This document shows positions 22,639 to 35,261 of a stretch of DNA of 64,000 nt, piece after piece. How positions within the stretch are numbered: the stretch's first letter is position 1; each line of letters starts with the position of its first letter. The position numbers and the translations under genes are program-made. The notes under the pieces were generated by a model, which saw only the letters and a program-made list of their open reading frames with translations, ran no database searches and had not been told where the DNA came from. Source of the DNA: Polyodon spathula (Eukaryota; Chordata; Actinopteri; Acipenseriformes; Polyodontidae); the NCBI RefSeq assembly GCF_017654505.1, contig NC_054541.1:47989486-48053485 (forward strand). Reading direction: 5' to 3'.

Positions 22639-23010
22639 CATGGAGAATATGTAAGCCTGCATTGCTTTTGGAAAGCACTAGGCAGTGAAAGGGGCATGGA
22701 GAATACGCAAGCCTGAATAACTTTTGGAAAGCATGAGGCAGTGAAAGGGGCATGGAAAATTCGCAAGCCTGCATTGCTTTTGGAAAGCACTAGGCAGTGA
22801 AAAGGGCATGGAGAATACGTAAGCCTGCATTGCTTTTGGAAAGCACTAGGCAGTGAAAGGGGCATGGAGAATACGAAAGCCTGCATTGTTTTTGGAAAGC
22901 ACTAGGCAGTGAAAGAGGCATGGAGAATACACAAGCCTGCATTGCTTTTGGAAAGCATGAGGCAGTGAAAGGGGCATGGAGAATACGCAAGCCTGCATTG
23001 CACTAGCCAG
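22639..23010. repeat. 56-bp minisatellite, about 7 copies
   Basis: The unit starts CATGGAGAATACGCAAGCCT and contains GCATTGCTTTTGGAAAGCA. Successive copies begin at 22639, 22695, 22751, 22807, 22863, 22919 and 22975, an exact 56-base period. The last copy is cut short after GCCTGCATTGC. Open minus-strand frames across it are repeat artefacts. Confidence 0.93.
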
Positions 23011-24866
23011 TGACAAGGGCCACATGAGAACCCACCAAGAAGGCCGCTCTCTTTGAAAAATCTCTTTGGAGCACTTCTGTTTAATTTAACATGGCAGGTG
23101 CATTTCATTTTGTTGAAGTAAGCGGTGTTGCTTACTCAGTAAACCATAGAAAGCAGCTGTAGTATTTTTCACCCAGTGACAATTAGTAGGAATGACTAAA
23201 TAAGATGACACACGCTGATGGCCCGCTGTGTGAAAGTTTCCGTAAACTTGTCTTCAGTGCAGCTTGTTTAAGACGTTCTTCCGCTCTGTTCAAGGTATTA
23301 CCTCAGTCTCCTCAGATGGGGTTTCTCATAACTGAGGAAGACTGAGGTAATCACCCAAAAACGCCCTGGAAGCAATTCATCAAACACGCACCATGGAAAC
23401 TTTCGACGCTAACTGTAGCACTAAGAAACGTCATTGCCATAGGTGCCCACTAGGACCAACTCAGCAAAAGAAAAATAGAAAAATAGTTCTAGCTTTTTTT
23501 TTTTTTTTTAAATTACAAGTAATATTTGGCTATCCAAACAGGGTGACCACCAAAGTAATGAAATAGTAATTTACTTGTTTTCATTTTGGAGAATATTATC
23601 TTGTGAATGAGGCCCTTGGTATAAATAAAACACACAATGCATGGTTTATGTTGCATTTCCTTCATGCAGAAATACTAATTGCAAAGGCTGGTGCTGAAGT
23701 ATTTGTGTTTAAATCTTACAGTCAGCAACATGTAGATTGCCCTTTAACACAATACCTAAAGATGACTTTAAATGACGGTTCACACAACTCATACAAGAAG
23801 TTATTATTTTCCATTTGTAACCAAAGTGGTAAAGCAAGCAGGGGGGTTACATGAAAGACAGTAAAGCCTCAGCTTTGTGTTGCAAAGTGGCGAAGCACTC
23901 ATCTTTACTCAGAACTGGTTGAGCACCTTTCATAAAAGTGTGCTGTTAAGAAGTGTGAAAACCTCAAGCTGTAGATATGAAGCTAGTCATGACAATTTCA
24001 AGTAAAAAGGAAGGAAAGGGTGCATTGCAGATGCAAACGAAAGACAAATAGTATCTATCTATAGAGTACATTTACTACTGCATGTGTAATAGGGAATGCA
24101 TCTCAATATTTCTTAAGATTGTAATTATAAAGACTTCTGTAAAAAAAAAATAATAATAATGCAATAATGTTTATTTATACCTTACTGTTAAATTAAATTG
24201 GACAACAGAAAAATAAATTGCTCTGAAACCTGAAGTAATGATGACTTAACAAAGTGTCAAATCTCTTTTTCAAAATTCAGAAATTACCTAGTTTAGAAAT
24301 GAAGTGTTATGAATGTTTCAGCTTGATAACTTTTCATAATGTTTACAGTTAGGCATATTGATTAATTAAATAAAAAAAACAGGAAAATAAAAAAGGTCAT
24401 TATATTAATGGTGTAAAGTCTGTGATGAATATGAAACTTACTGCATTCACCAAAGGACTATGGTTTGTGGAGAGGTGTGAGTTTCACCACTACCTTGTCC
24501 ACAAATGCAGTCATTTTATTCAAACCTTAGTGACCAGAAACTACATTTCCACCTCTGTCATCGCCTATCGCATTACAAAGTTTAATTTTATGTGGTGTGA
24601 CAGCCCAACGCCCCCCCAACTCCTTATCCATAGAACATCAAATTAAATTTTCCCAAAAGAAAAGACACCATCATACCCAAAATTTTTCCGAAGAATCCTT
24701 GAAAGGCCTTAATGGAGAAGTCTAGTGGTGGGTTAGGGTTTTGTGATTTAAAGGAAACAATAAGCGGGGCTGACAGCCCACAAACCAATCTACTATCTGA
24801 CACAATCTAAACGTTAAAGTGCGTCGATTGGGCATTTCGATGTGACAGAAATATACATGGCTAAAG
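23011..24866. other. Intergenic DNA upstream of IFN-gamma
   Basis: No gene is supported. A strong imperfect hairpin lies at about 23296-23360. Distal regulatory elements of IFN-gamma could lie here but cannot be recognised from sequence alone. Confidence 0.45.
23296..23360. repeat. Imperfect hairpin
   Basis: TATTACCTCAGTCTCCTCAG pairs with the downstream CTGAGGAAGACTGAGGTAAT around a loop of about 18 bases. It may be the centre of a small palindromic transposon or merely a stem-loop. No flanking target duplication was found. Confidence 0.5.
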
Positions 24867-24874
24867 TATAAATA
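24867..24874 (+). promoter_or_regulatory. TATA box of the IFN-gamma gene
   Basis: TATAAATA lies 157 bases upstream of the ATG at 25031, which would give a leader of about 130 bases. IFNG promoters carry a single TATA box. Upstream GGAAAC near 24756 resembles an NFAT-type core but is too short to call. Confidence 0.6.
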
Positions 24875-25030
24875 CCCTTGTGACAACAATTTGGCATCAT
24901 TCACAAGAGACTCAGAGCTGAGTTGAGAAGACAAAAGGGAACTTACTGACCCTTGATAAGACGATTGGAAATCAGAAGCTTACTCTAGAGGGGTTAAGAT
25001 TATTAGGTGCTGTATTAATACTAACAACAA

Positions 25031-27260
25031 ATGAATTCACTACAGAGTTTGTTACTTTTAAATGCAATTGGTCTAGTTACCTTTGGATGCGTCTATTCCA
25101 GTGACGTGATCTCTGACTATGTGAAAAATGACATCTCACAACTGGAAAAACATTATGTAAGTACTGTACACATTGTTATATACATTTTATTTGAAATGCT
25201 TTAATATAACATTTTCATTTTACACCAACTAACATGGGTTAGAAATATATTATAGATAATTTGGTGGATGTCAAAAAATGCTACAATTGTGTTATTTAAT
25301 TAACAAGAAAAGGTTAATTCATTTTTATATATATTTTTTGCTGGTTGTATATTTGGGTGACTTTAATGATGTTAGTTGTCTTACAAGTTAAAAGAGTTCA
25401 GTGGCTTCTGAATGATTTTTAATACATTATGTAACTTACAATCTCCATTCAGTATGTTAAAATATCATGATAATAATATCCAATGCAGTATGATACAGCT
25501 GAACCCCAACTGGGTGAATGTAATGACTGCAGATGTAACAGACAACGCTGAACCATTATTTCTGGTACTGAGCAGAAACGGTCTGTGATGTAGCCCGCCC
25601 TAATACACAGGGCTTTGGAGGTGAAATGAATATCACTGTGGTCTCTAGATGAAGCTTTTGGAGTCAGTCATATCTGGAATAAATACAGCGATATGTTATG
25701 AAAGTGGACTGTCTGAGCACGGTTTACAAACCCTTCTCTCCAGACGTTTTGAAGGCACCAGATAGTGAGCTACAGTATAAGAAACTATTTTGACAACCTG
25801 ACAATCCCTTTGCACTACTCTGCTGAGCCTGATGGTTCCTTGGGTCCAGAGGAGCAACTCAAGAACATGGCAAAACTAAGATACTGTAACTTGGAGAATA
25901 AAAACTTGCTGGTAATGAATTTTGGAAAACTTCATGGGAAGTATTGTGCATAATATGGTAGACCCCTCTGTGAAAGGATGCCCTGGATGTATCTTTTGTT
26001 TCGGAAAATGATCCTACTTTTTAGGATAGCCTGGATGAAATGCAAAATTTGTTTTACAGCAGGTCATTTTTCTGCCAAGTTTGGGGAGTGAAGAACAGTT
26101 TTCCCTGCATATTTTCACCAACACTGGATTATAACTTAAACTCCTGGCTATTTATGAATGCTCTAACAATTGTTTGACACTTCTATGAAATAAACATGGA
26201 ACAAACTACATGCAGGAGCACAAATGAAGAAGTCTTATCTTGTGGAGGTTGCAACAATGATGTTGCAGAGCTGATAAAAGAGTGAGAGTTAAGTTGTATA
26301 ATTCTGCATTGTGACATCTAAGTTTTATATTATTTCTTTATTTCAGAAAACAAATGATTCCGCCTTGGCTGGTGGAGGTCCATTGTTCCTCAATGTTCTC
26401 AAATATGCTGATAAACAGGTACAGTCCTCTCACTACACTCTAAGTTTTTCATTCCAGTTTTTTAAATGACAGCTGCAGTGTTCATTTTCAGGAAAGTTAA
26501 TTTATCTTGTACCTCTTACAGGAAAGCGGAGAGAAGATACTTCTTAGAGAAATAGTCAATGTGTATATTGATATCCTCAAGAACATGAATGACACCTTTT
26601 CAAAAAACAGCACCCAGCATATATACAGTGAGATGAAGATACTGCAAAAAGAGTTTGCAAGTGGGAAAGGCACCACTCTGATAGAAGAGTTAAATAAACT
26701 AAGGGAAATTAAGGTAAGGCATAGTATTGTCAATTGAATTGACTCAAGTACCCTTTTTAATGGTTCTAACCTAATTTGTTAATAGTGTAACGGATTCCCC
26801 CATTGCTAGCTCCACTTAAATAAAAGATGCAGTAAGAGTTGTATGCTGGATATAACATGCTTTACTTGGTCACGTGCAAGTTGAAATACAGGTCAATGAG
26901 CTCCAAAACTTTATTAATGTTACAATAAATGAACCCTGTTGGGAAAACCCTTGTGCGATTAATATATAGTTAAGAGGCAACACCACTGCTACTGTTATGC
27001 AATACAAATCGATAGGACATTATTTTGATGCCATGAAAATAAAAAAAAATGTAAAGAACCTGAATGTCCTTATAGTTCCTTATAGTGTTGCTCTTAAAAT
27101 AAAAATGTTTCCTTCTTTTTTATTTCAGAAAAATGATCTGATTGTTCAGCGTAAAGCTATGCTTGAACTGAAACAAGTGCTAGAAAAAGCCATGAGAATC
27201 AAAATAAAACTTCAAAAAAACAAGCAGAAGAGAAGGAGGAGACGAGTAAACTCATCATAA
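25031..27260 (+). CDS. ifng: Interferon gamma (type II interferon), 4 exons
   Basis: Exons 25031-25156, 26347-26418, 26522-26713 and 27129-27260 join in phase 0 with GT-AG junctions into 173 aa, the canonical four-exon IFNG layout. Residues 1 to about 23 form a signal peptide (LLLLNAIGLVTFG). Exon 2 shows GGPLFLNVLKYADKQ, like the second helix of IFN-gamma. Exon 4 contains IVQRKAMLELKQV, a full match to the family signature [IV]QX[KQ]AX2E[LF]X2[IV]. The tail KQKRRRRRVNSS is the basic nuclear-localisation-type motif needed for receptor signalling in fish and mammals. Sequons NDS, NDT and NST suggest N-glycosylation, and no cysteine remains in the mature part. The secreted dimer acts on IFNGR1/IFNGR2 and STAT1. 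It lies downstream of IL-26 on the same strand. The basic tail argues for classical IFN-gamma over the teleost IFN-gamma-related form. Confidence 0.93.
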
Positions 27261-27490
27261 ATGATTTCTGACGAGTCTATTTATTTTGAATGTTTATTTT
27301 ATATATTGCATTTAACTTAACATTGTTATATTTATTTAACTTAACTTATTTCAAAACACCTTAATGTATTGGTTGAACTGATTTTACTTGAAAAAAAAAC
27401 CCAACAGTTTACTGCTGAATTACATTAGTATTTATTGTATAGTCTATGACTACCAGCATGTAACACTTCTTATTTTTATATTTGAATAAA
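27261..27490 (+). promoter_or_regulatory. IFN-gamma 3' untranslated region with AU-rich elements and poly(A) signal
   Basis: Repeated TATTTAT/ATTTA motifs (for example near 27280 and 27332) suggest AU-rich-element-mediated mRNA decay. AATAAA at 27485-27490 is the best polyadenylation signal. Confidence 0.6.
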
Positions 27491-27597
27491 TATTTAATGT
27501 ATATTAAATGTATTTGTTTTAATACTATCCTTATTTTATGAATGTTTTAAGTCTTGGGTTCAATGCATGTCATATGTTATATGGAAAATTAACTGTT

Positions 27598-27745
27598 ATC
27601 CGAAAACAGAAGATGGGGGAGGCCATTCGAACCATCAATGCTCCTAGTACTCTGTCTAAGTTTTTAAAGGACCCCAATGATTCTGAAGCAACAACATGAC
27701 CCATTCCATACATTAATCACTCTCTGTTTAAAAAAAGAGAGCATA
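27598..27745 (-). mobile_element. Decayed CR1-type 3' fragment
   Basis: 'gggggaggccattcgaacc' resembles the CR1 3' tail block. The following 'gacccattccatacattaatcactctctgtttaaaaaaagagagc' parallels the fragment at 8152. It is too short and mutated to classify further. Confidence 0.45.
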
Positions 27746-27854
27746 TTCTCACTTAAGAATGTGCATAGTAAGAAAAAGCATTCACTGTATTACTCTGAAA
27801 TGATGTAATGAAAGCATTTCAATAAAAAAAAAGATTGTTGCAGAATTCTAATCT

Positions 27855-28020
27855 ACAGCTTGAAAAGGTGATTCTCCTCGAATGTGGGTCAGAGCTGAGC
27901 CACAACTGATCCTCTGAACCCTGAGTAAAACCACAAAAGGGAGCACAAGGCTTTAATGAACGTGAAAAACTTCTGTCATTCTTAGAAAGAGCTGAGCGAC
28001 CCACTGGGGTTTACTTCAAG
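27855..28020. repeat. Unclassified interspersed repeat, copy A
   Basis: Shares GAGTAAAACCACA, AAGGGAGCA, AAAGAG…AGCGAC and TGGGGTTTACTT, in the same order, with 32330-32465. The two copies are in the same orientation about 4.5 kb apart. The element family is not recognised. Confidence 0.55.
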
Positions 28021-28242
28021 TAACAGGTGCAGGATGCTATGTGTAGCAGTACATGGCTAGAGCTATCCCTCTGGTGGCTTAAAGATACCAGGAACTTTGA
28101 AATAAAATCAAAACAAAAAATTGAGCTTCAACACAGAAATAAGACACAATAGCAAGAAGCAAGTACACTTCATGACAGACACCCAAATTAATCATATTAA
28201 AAGTTCATTTTGAAGCAAAATCACAAGCAAAAACCTCTAAAC

Positions 28243-28342
28243 AACCTTTAATATCAGTGGTCAAGATGGCCTCTCTGTATTACAAGCGTAATAACCTTTA
28301 ATATCAGTGGTCAAGATGGCCTCTCTGTATTACAAGCTTAAT
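28243..28342. repeat. 50-bp perfect-period tandem duplication
   Basis: Two adjacent copies of a 50-base unit (ACCTTTAATATCAGTGGTCA…), differing at about one base (GCGTA versus GCTTA). It is a recent local duplication. Confidence 0.9.
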
Positions 28343-31091
28343 TCCAAATGAGTTGCACTTTATTAGTAAAGTCAAGAGACAAATAAAGCTGAAAACAAAC
28401 TTTTATAGATAAAATATTTTTATAAATTATACCCAATTTGTGTAGAACAGTTGTCCACAAATGGGAGAGTACTACATTTGTGTCTGCAGCATAGCGTTGC
28501 ACTCTCTCAAAGCAAATACTCTAGCATATATATTATGATTTACCATCACTTTGTCTGGTCTCACGTTACTATTTTATTTTTTCTTGTTAATTTGCACTTT
28601 CAGTTGAAGTCACATGATAAACGCAGAGATAACCGAGTCATAGCAAAAAGGATTGTTTACTGAGGAGTGGTCCCAAACTAACAAAAGCAAACTGCTCTAT
28701 GCTTTGCCTCCCCTTCTTAGTAACCAGTAGCTGTTTTGTTTATGACTCACGTATTTTCATTATCTCTACAGAGTGCAAGACTGAAACATTTACAAGAGCA
28801 TGGGGCAACTTTATTAATTTCTACTCAAATAAAATAACATTGAAAGATCAAATTAGGTAAGATTTACTAGAATACATACATTACTTTGGGCACAGCTAGG
28901 AAACATCTAATTGAATAGCTGAAAATAATATTTTACTCTAATTGAAAAGAAACTGATTCCAGTGTAGGATTCTTTGCTCTCCCAAGTTCAAGCAGCCCAG
29001 TTACTTATATGTTGCACAATGTTGTGCTTTGCAATATAGAACCAACACTGTGATGGTTGCCAATATTCTCTCTTAACTATGTGTTACATATAGACCATAT
29101 AGACCTGTGTTAACTTGCATATAACTTCCAACCTCTACTAGCTACTGCACTCCTCTAGGAAACTAGGAAACTAATTTACATTTTTGGCAAGTGAATCATA
29201 AAATGTGAAGATGTAGCAGAGTTATGCCACACCTGAGCTGTGAGGCTCAATAGTGGGGAAACTCAACATGGTTGGCTTGATCCCGATACATCACACTCAA
29301 ACTCCACTTCAAATGGCCAAAGATGTATTGCAATGAGTGGTGGAGGAATAGCCGGTGCAGCCGGGGTAACTGCACAGGGGCCCACGCACTCAGAGTGCCC
29401 CGGAGGAGTCGGAAAGTGTGCAAGAAAATATTTAACATTGATAACATCCTTCACATTTAGATTTACAGATGTTACAACCTTCATGTTTGTATCACTGTAG
29501 CTACCAGTGCCAGTAATTCACTTGTTATCTTCCCTTGTTCCAACACCACTATTCTCTTAAAAGAAAAACTGAAAATGTATCAGAGATTTCCTTTAACCTG
29601 ATTGGCCAATACCAGTATTTAAATCTCTGATAAAGGTCCTTAAATGTCATCATTCAAACTATGTTAATCACTGTTCAAAATCAATCACTATTAGCGTATT
29701 TTTTCTGCATGTTGAAAGAAAACCTCCATTGTTGTACACGCCCTCTGAATGTTATCAGTCAATGACTATTTTGCTTCCTCACTGTCCTATCTATCTTAGT
29801 GTAGCAAATAAAGTAAAATAAATAAATAATCGAGAATAGGACTTGCTGTCAGCGGCAACAGTAACCATGGCGACTAGTCTGAATGACGAGTTGAAATCAA
29901 ACAACCGCACACAGTCTGATTACTTTCAGCAGCTTTATTTACACATACCAGGCATGTCGCATCTCTTCTCTAAAGCCAGGAGGAGGCTTTGACTTTATGA
30001 ACACACACTGTGAATAAGTTACAGAACAGCTCGACTAACGCATAATGCAGATGACTAGATATTGTAATTACTAAAACTTTGCATTTTATTTATTTCGCTA
30101 CTAAATATTAAGACCTAATGGTAACTTAAATACTGAAGCCTACACAAATACATGAACATGCACTCAAATCCAAATAAAAAAATAATAAGTTAGGTGTAAT
30201 TTTATTCTTTACATGTTTTACAAACAGTTCACAAACCGTGTTCGCTTTTCTGTATGAGGTACCTAAACTGAAGAACAGCTCCATGTAAGTGGGAGCCTGT
30301 TTTATTATTATTTGGCAATTGGAAATTCCCATGATCATCCACCGCTGGGATGAAGCAAGCCCGAGTGAAGGCTACAAGCCCCAGATGGAATTCCTAGCAA
30401 ACCGCACTATTACTCACAGAATAATGGGGAAAACGTGCGTATTCATTAACAACAAAAAAAGTGCTGAATAAAATGACGAAAAATATAACAGAACAATTGT
30501 AAATGTTTTTTTTTTTTTTTTTTTTGTAACATATCCATTTCCTAATAGCAATAGAAGTGCAAAAAATAATCATTATCATATAATAGACGTATCCCCCCCT
30601 CACCAAGTCAACACGACACGACCATCATGACAGTAAAAACAGACAATGAAGCGTTCTTACCTTTGTATAAGTTAGTGATCAGCAGATGTGTCAGCCACAC
30701 AAAGAGCACAGCATGTAGTTTTCACCAACTTTATTGTGCACAATAAATGAATCTTTTTCTATGGGTAAATATTGGGACTTTCTTCCTATGCATCGGAACA
30801 CGGGACATTTGCTAAAAAAGCGGGACTGTCCTGACTATATAGGGACTGTTGGCATGTATGTGGTAAGGCCCTTCTCGTTATGTTAAATGCCTGCCCTCCT
30901 CTTTGGCTTGAGGCGCTTAATGACGTAAGGCCGGCCTTAGCAGATGATAAAGCCCTCTTCTTCAGGCTCTGTTGTTTAATGTAATTAAAATGAGTTTCCT
31001 TGAAGGGAGTGGTGATTAAACTTGTTAGCTTGTGATTAAACATAGTGTAGTGTGGGTGTAAAGATAGACACAAAATGCATTGCAAGTAAGT
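28343..31091. other. Intergenic DNA, no gene seen
   Basis: No gene recognised. It includes a 59-base repeat copy (29240-29298), a T-run near 30505, and a stretch near 30790-30870 ('cgggactgtcctgac') that may be the end of another non-autonomous DNA transposon. Confidence 0.45.
29240..29298. repeat. Short interspersed repeat, copy 1
   Basis: GTGAGGCTCAA, TTGATCCCGATACATCACACTC and intervening bases align with 35099-35158 in the same orientation. The family is unknown. Confidence 0.5.
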
Positions 31092-31099
31092 GATAGAAC

Positions 31100-31794
31100 T
31101 AGGGTTGCCACCTGGCCCCATAATTCCGGAACACTGTGAGACAGAACAGGATTTTGAAGTTGCCTTTAAACTGAAGGAAATCAGCATGTGAATTGAGCCC
31201 TAAATCTTTGCTAAATTGATTCTGGTGATTAATTATCTTGAGGCAGCATGACAATACAATAATAGTTTTTAACAAATGAAATAAATAAATAAGTACATCA
31301 TCAATATTTATTTATTTTATTAATAGTTTTAAAATATATATTTTAAAGTTTGTTCATAGTTTCTAATAGTATATCACCTTCTCCCACTGGAATCATTAAT
31401 ACTGAGCGGCTGTTCACTATTCCTGTCACCAGACAGCGTGAACACTGGATCAGTGTTGTTACTTAATTGGGAGAGTCAATGTAAATTAGGGCAATATATT
31501 ACTAATTAATAGGATATAAATAGCATCTTTTAAACATTGAGAACTAAAATATAATTTTGTTCAAAATAAAAATAAATATCTTGAATAAACCTACACACAT
31601 GTTTATTCAAGATGCTTTTTTTTATTTTGTAAGATTTGTATGATCACAATGATTCGTGTAATTAAGAAGCAGTATAAATTAAGCAAGTGCTTAGCGCTGA
31701 ATTCACGTGTTTATTGCTTTCAGTTTAAGGGCAACTTAAAAACCATGTCCCGTCCCAAAGTGTTCCGGAATTATGGGGCCAGGTGGCAACCCTA
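31100..31794. mobile_element. hAT-type MITE with 8-bp target duplication
   Basis: The 695-base element has long terminal inverted repeats starting TAGGGTTGCCACCTGGCCCC on the left and ending with the matching complement on the right; similarity extends about 50 bases inward. The direct 8-base duplication GATAGAAC flanks it exactly (31092-31099 and 31795-31802). An 8-base target duplication with TAGGGTTG termini is typical of hAT elements. The interior is AT-rich with no transposase, so it is non-autonomous. Confidence 0.88.
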
Positions 31795-32329
31795 GATAGA
31801 ACCCTTACTTATTACAGTCTTAGACTGTGTCATGCAGGCTAACATGTTGAGAATTCAATTTTGTTAAATACTGAACACTTGCGTTGGCATGTTGTTTTAT
31901 GTTTATAAACCAGTGTTACATTCAGGTTTGGGATCTAGGGCCCACAATAAGGTCCTGCATCGGGGTCTGTCTTTCAAAATTAATTTCCATATACTGTATC
32001 AACTACTGGTTGAGAATTAGCTAAACTGCTGCAACAGTACAGTAGTACAGGTGAAAAAATAATTCATGCATTTGTAATGTTCATTAGTGCATCCCATATG
32101 CTACAATACTTTGCCACTCTCTGTAGCATATTGCGTTTATAATCCAGTCTCAGAAGCCTACATTTTCATGTGCAATACAGTTTTGCCAGCCAACTGGTAC
32201 AAGCATGACGTTACATTACTATAGCAGTATTCCTCCATACAAAAACTGAAGAAGTAAATTTGTCACATGTGTTTATAGGTATACACTTCAGAAATAAGTC
32301 ACTTTCTCTGTGTCTATTTAGAAAGTCTG

Positions 32330-32465
32330 TTGTGTTGATTTTCCTTGAATGTTGGTCACAGCTGATCCTCCCAGCCCTGAGTAAAACCACAGAAGGGAGC
32401 ATGAGGCTTGCAAAGCCTCCACATTTCTTCGAAAGAGTTCAGCGACTGGGGTTTACTTATGTATA
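32330..32465. repeat. Unclassified interspersed repeat, copy B
   Basis: Aligns with 27855-28020 (CAGCTGATCCTC versus CAACTGATCCTC; CCTGAGTAAAACCACA shared). Confidence 0.55.
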
Positions 32466-32530
32466 CTTCTGTGTAGAAGATAAAACAATATCCTTATAGA
32501 TAAAGGGTAAAGATTCGAGGTGTGAGATAT

Positions 32531-33102
32531 TGTCACAGGATAGCTCTGTGGGTGATGTCAGACCCAGAAGAGAGTGGACACAGACACTCAGTTCTGCAGG
32601 GTATGAAAGTGCTGAGGCACGTGTTTAATTATAAATAAAAGGTTTCAACAAAACAGAAGACTTTGACAAAACAAAATGGCACGGTGGCCAAAACAGACAA
32701 ACAAAACAGACATGGAACACAAAAGTATCGAACTGGTGTAAAACCAGCACATACAGCAATTGTAATTATTAGTTATATTTTCTCTCTACCTCCCGACTCT
32801 CGTTCCACCTCTGAACACATAAACCCCAAGTGAAAGACGTGTGCCTCTTATACAGCTGTGTCTGGCTCGGTTACTTATTAAATCATTCAACTGAATCTCA
32901 GCACAGTCTGCATGTGAACTAATTGTGCACCTCCCATGCCCCCATACAAATAGCCACTTTAATCTGCATGTGAAGTGATCAAAGGCAATCCTTGTGCCTG
33001 TGCTACATAACCCACACTCCGTACACCACTACATACATGCATATAACGTCCCACATACAACATAAAACACAAAATACCCACCGGGGCGGGCACCTCGCCA
33101 CA
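32531..33102. repeat. Probable solo LTR
   Basis: This block begins TGTCACAGGATAG and ends GGGCACCTCGCCACA, so it has TG…CA ends and TGT/ACA terminal complementarity. It is 572 bases, an LTR-like length, and contains an AATAAA-type signal but no coding sequence. I could not find a clear target-site duplication, so the call is tentative. Confidence 0.5.
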
Positions 33103-35261
33103 TTGCCTTTACGAAATGTGAAGTTAAATGGAATGAAACGTGTTAATTACTCAACACAAAATAATGCAATCCCTCACTGTCCCTTGTTTACACAATTACT
33201 GAATAGCAATCAATACCAATCTGACAGTGGTATTTAATACAGGACCTGTCGTGATCAAACTAACTAAAACTCATTTAGATTTTATTAACAATTATTTGTC
33301 TTACCTTTCTTTTATCCTTTTGATATGAATCTTTTTTTTCCACTTTCCTTGGTTTCCTTAGATAGGCATCATGTCTGCAGTGAATTGCAAGATTGTAGTC
33401 CTAGGAAAGGTGTCATCTCTGATTAAACTCAAAGAAATACATATCCCAGTTTCCACAGCGGAGCTTATGTCAGGGTTAAGGAAAGGTCATGTTACATGAC
33501 AAATCAGTTGCATTTGCTACTTTATTTGTAACTGTCAGTTTACAGCATCACTCCAGCAGGAAAATTCAACTCCAATCGGCTTTTAAAACACTCAGTGTGG
33601 AAGTTAACTGCCATTAACTGGTACTCAATTGTAAAGGTAGGGGAAGGGTAGCTTTTCTTGTTTTGAAATCAACACATTAATAAATAGGTGTGTTTTGATT
33701 TATTAAATACTTCTTAAAAGCAATTACTCTGAAAATACAAGTATCAGCACACTCCTAGTAAAAATACCAAGTCTTTTGAAACCACATCAAAACAAAAAAA
33801 TCAACTAAAAATTTACTTGAATGCAGGCATTCATACTGTATCAGAATATCTGACTGTGTTCAAATATTCTCTTAAGTACATATGTCAACAATATACAGAG
33901 TAAATTTCAGTTTTTATTTCATTAGAAAGAGTATTTATGATTTACCTAGAACAGATTAAAGTATATGCGTAAATGAGTTTTACTCATTGGAGGATTGATT
34001 AAGGGTGGAGCAGTGGAAGGTTTGTTGGATATGACACTGGTCTTTAATTCTGTGCTGGATAGTGAACAATTTTAACCTTACTAAATATCATTTTTGAAGA
34101 CTGATGATGATTTAGGATAATTTTCTGACCTTTAAAGATCACTTCATTTCTTGCACATAGTTCAAGTAAAGGAACAACAGATATTGTGCTTCTGGACTGT
34201 TCAGCGTGCTGCCAGCATGGTATCCTGGGAAGTCAAGGTAGTTCTGACGGCAGTGTTCTAGGTGGGTCAAACCCTTACAGTTCCTTGGGGCCTCAAGCAT
34301 GTGAACAGAGAAAGGTGGTTTAGGTGCTGGGGGCACTGTGCAGTCAGTGATAGCAATCAGTTTGCAACTTCACACCTTCATGGAAATCCCCTCAAGCCTC
34401 TAGCAAATGCATGTGGGTAGCAAGACTGGTAAGTGAAAATGAATTAGGCCAGAGTTAATATCAGTGAACTAGACCTTGCTTATCAGGCATGCTCAGCTCA
34501 TAAACTAAGTAGCAAGTGGAGGGGAAACTCTGGTGCAACAGCTTAAAGCAGTAATAACCAAGGCTTCAAAACATGTTTGCTTAGCTTTACGTAAAAAAGG
34601 GTAAAGGTACAACCAGGATCTGGGCATCAGAAACATGTCGAGATGTCAAGTTCTAAGCACTGTAAACTGACTTTGTACAGGACTTACGGGTCAAGAAAAT
34701 GAGCTGGCGATTATTTTTCACTGCTACAGTATATTTATCTGTGAATCTAGAAATATCCAGAATATTTTTTTTTCTTTTTCCTGGTGTTTAATTTGAATAG
34801 TCTTTCCTGGTAACCAGATACTCTGAAGATTGAAAATGATTACAGTGGTTTTATATCATAATCAGCGGACAAAGAAAAATATTTTTCTCAGTGTAGTTGA
34901 TGTATACTCTAGGTGTGAAAGTGAGCATTTAGTGTCATAAACAAACAAGACTAGGATTCTTCCCAGGCATTCGTATATGTGTCAGCCTGAAGATGATGAT
35001 ATACGTAGTGATCCAATTGACCTCCACTACAAAAACTTGTGACATCATTCTGGCAAACAGACTTATGCAATAAAACACAAGAGGACGAGATAACACTGTG
35101 AGGCTCAAAGCAGGTGAAACCACAACAGAGCTGGCCTGATCCCAATACATCACACTCGGGAGCAAATAAACAATTCATCTTGCAATTTAACTGGCACATA
35201 CATTACTCCAATTGGTTGCTTTCTGATATATGATTTATAATCTATAGTAATTCAACACTTT
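33103..35261. other. Intergenic DNA, no gene seen
   Basis: No gene recognised. A second copy of the 59-base repeat of 29240 lies at 35099-35158. Confidence 0.45.

Noticed and set aside
11998..23010. CRISPR array
   Set aside because: The regular arrays have no unique spacers between repeats and lie in a vertebrate-type genome, so they are minisatellites.
25765..25953. 62-codon open frame in intron 1 of IFN-gamma
   Set aside because: It begins soon after an AG and looks protein-like (SIRNYFDNLTIPLHYS), but no donor site follows in frame, no family is recognised, and the four-exon IFN-gamma model is complete without it.
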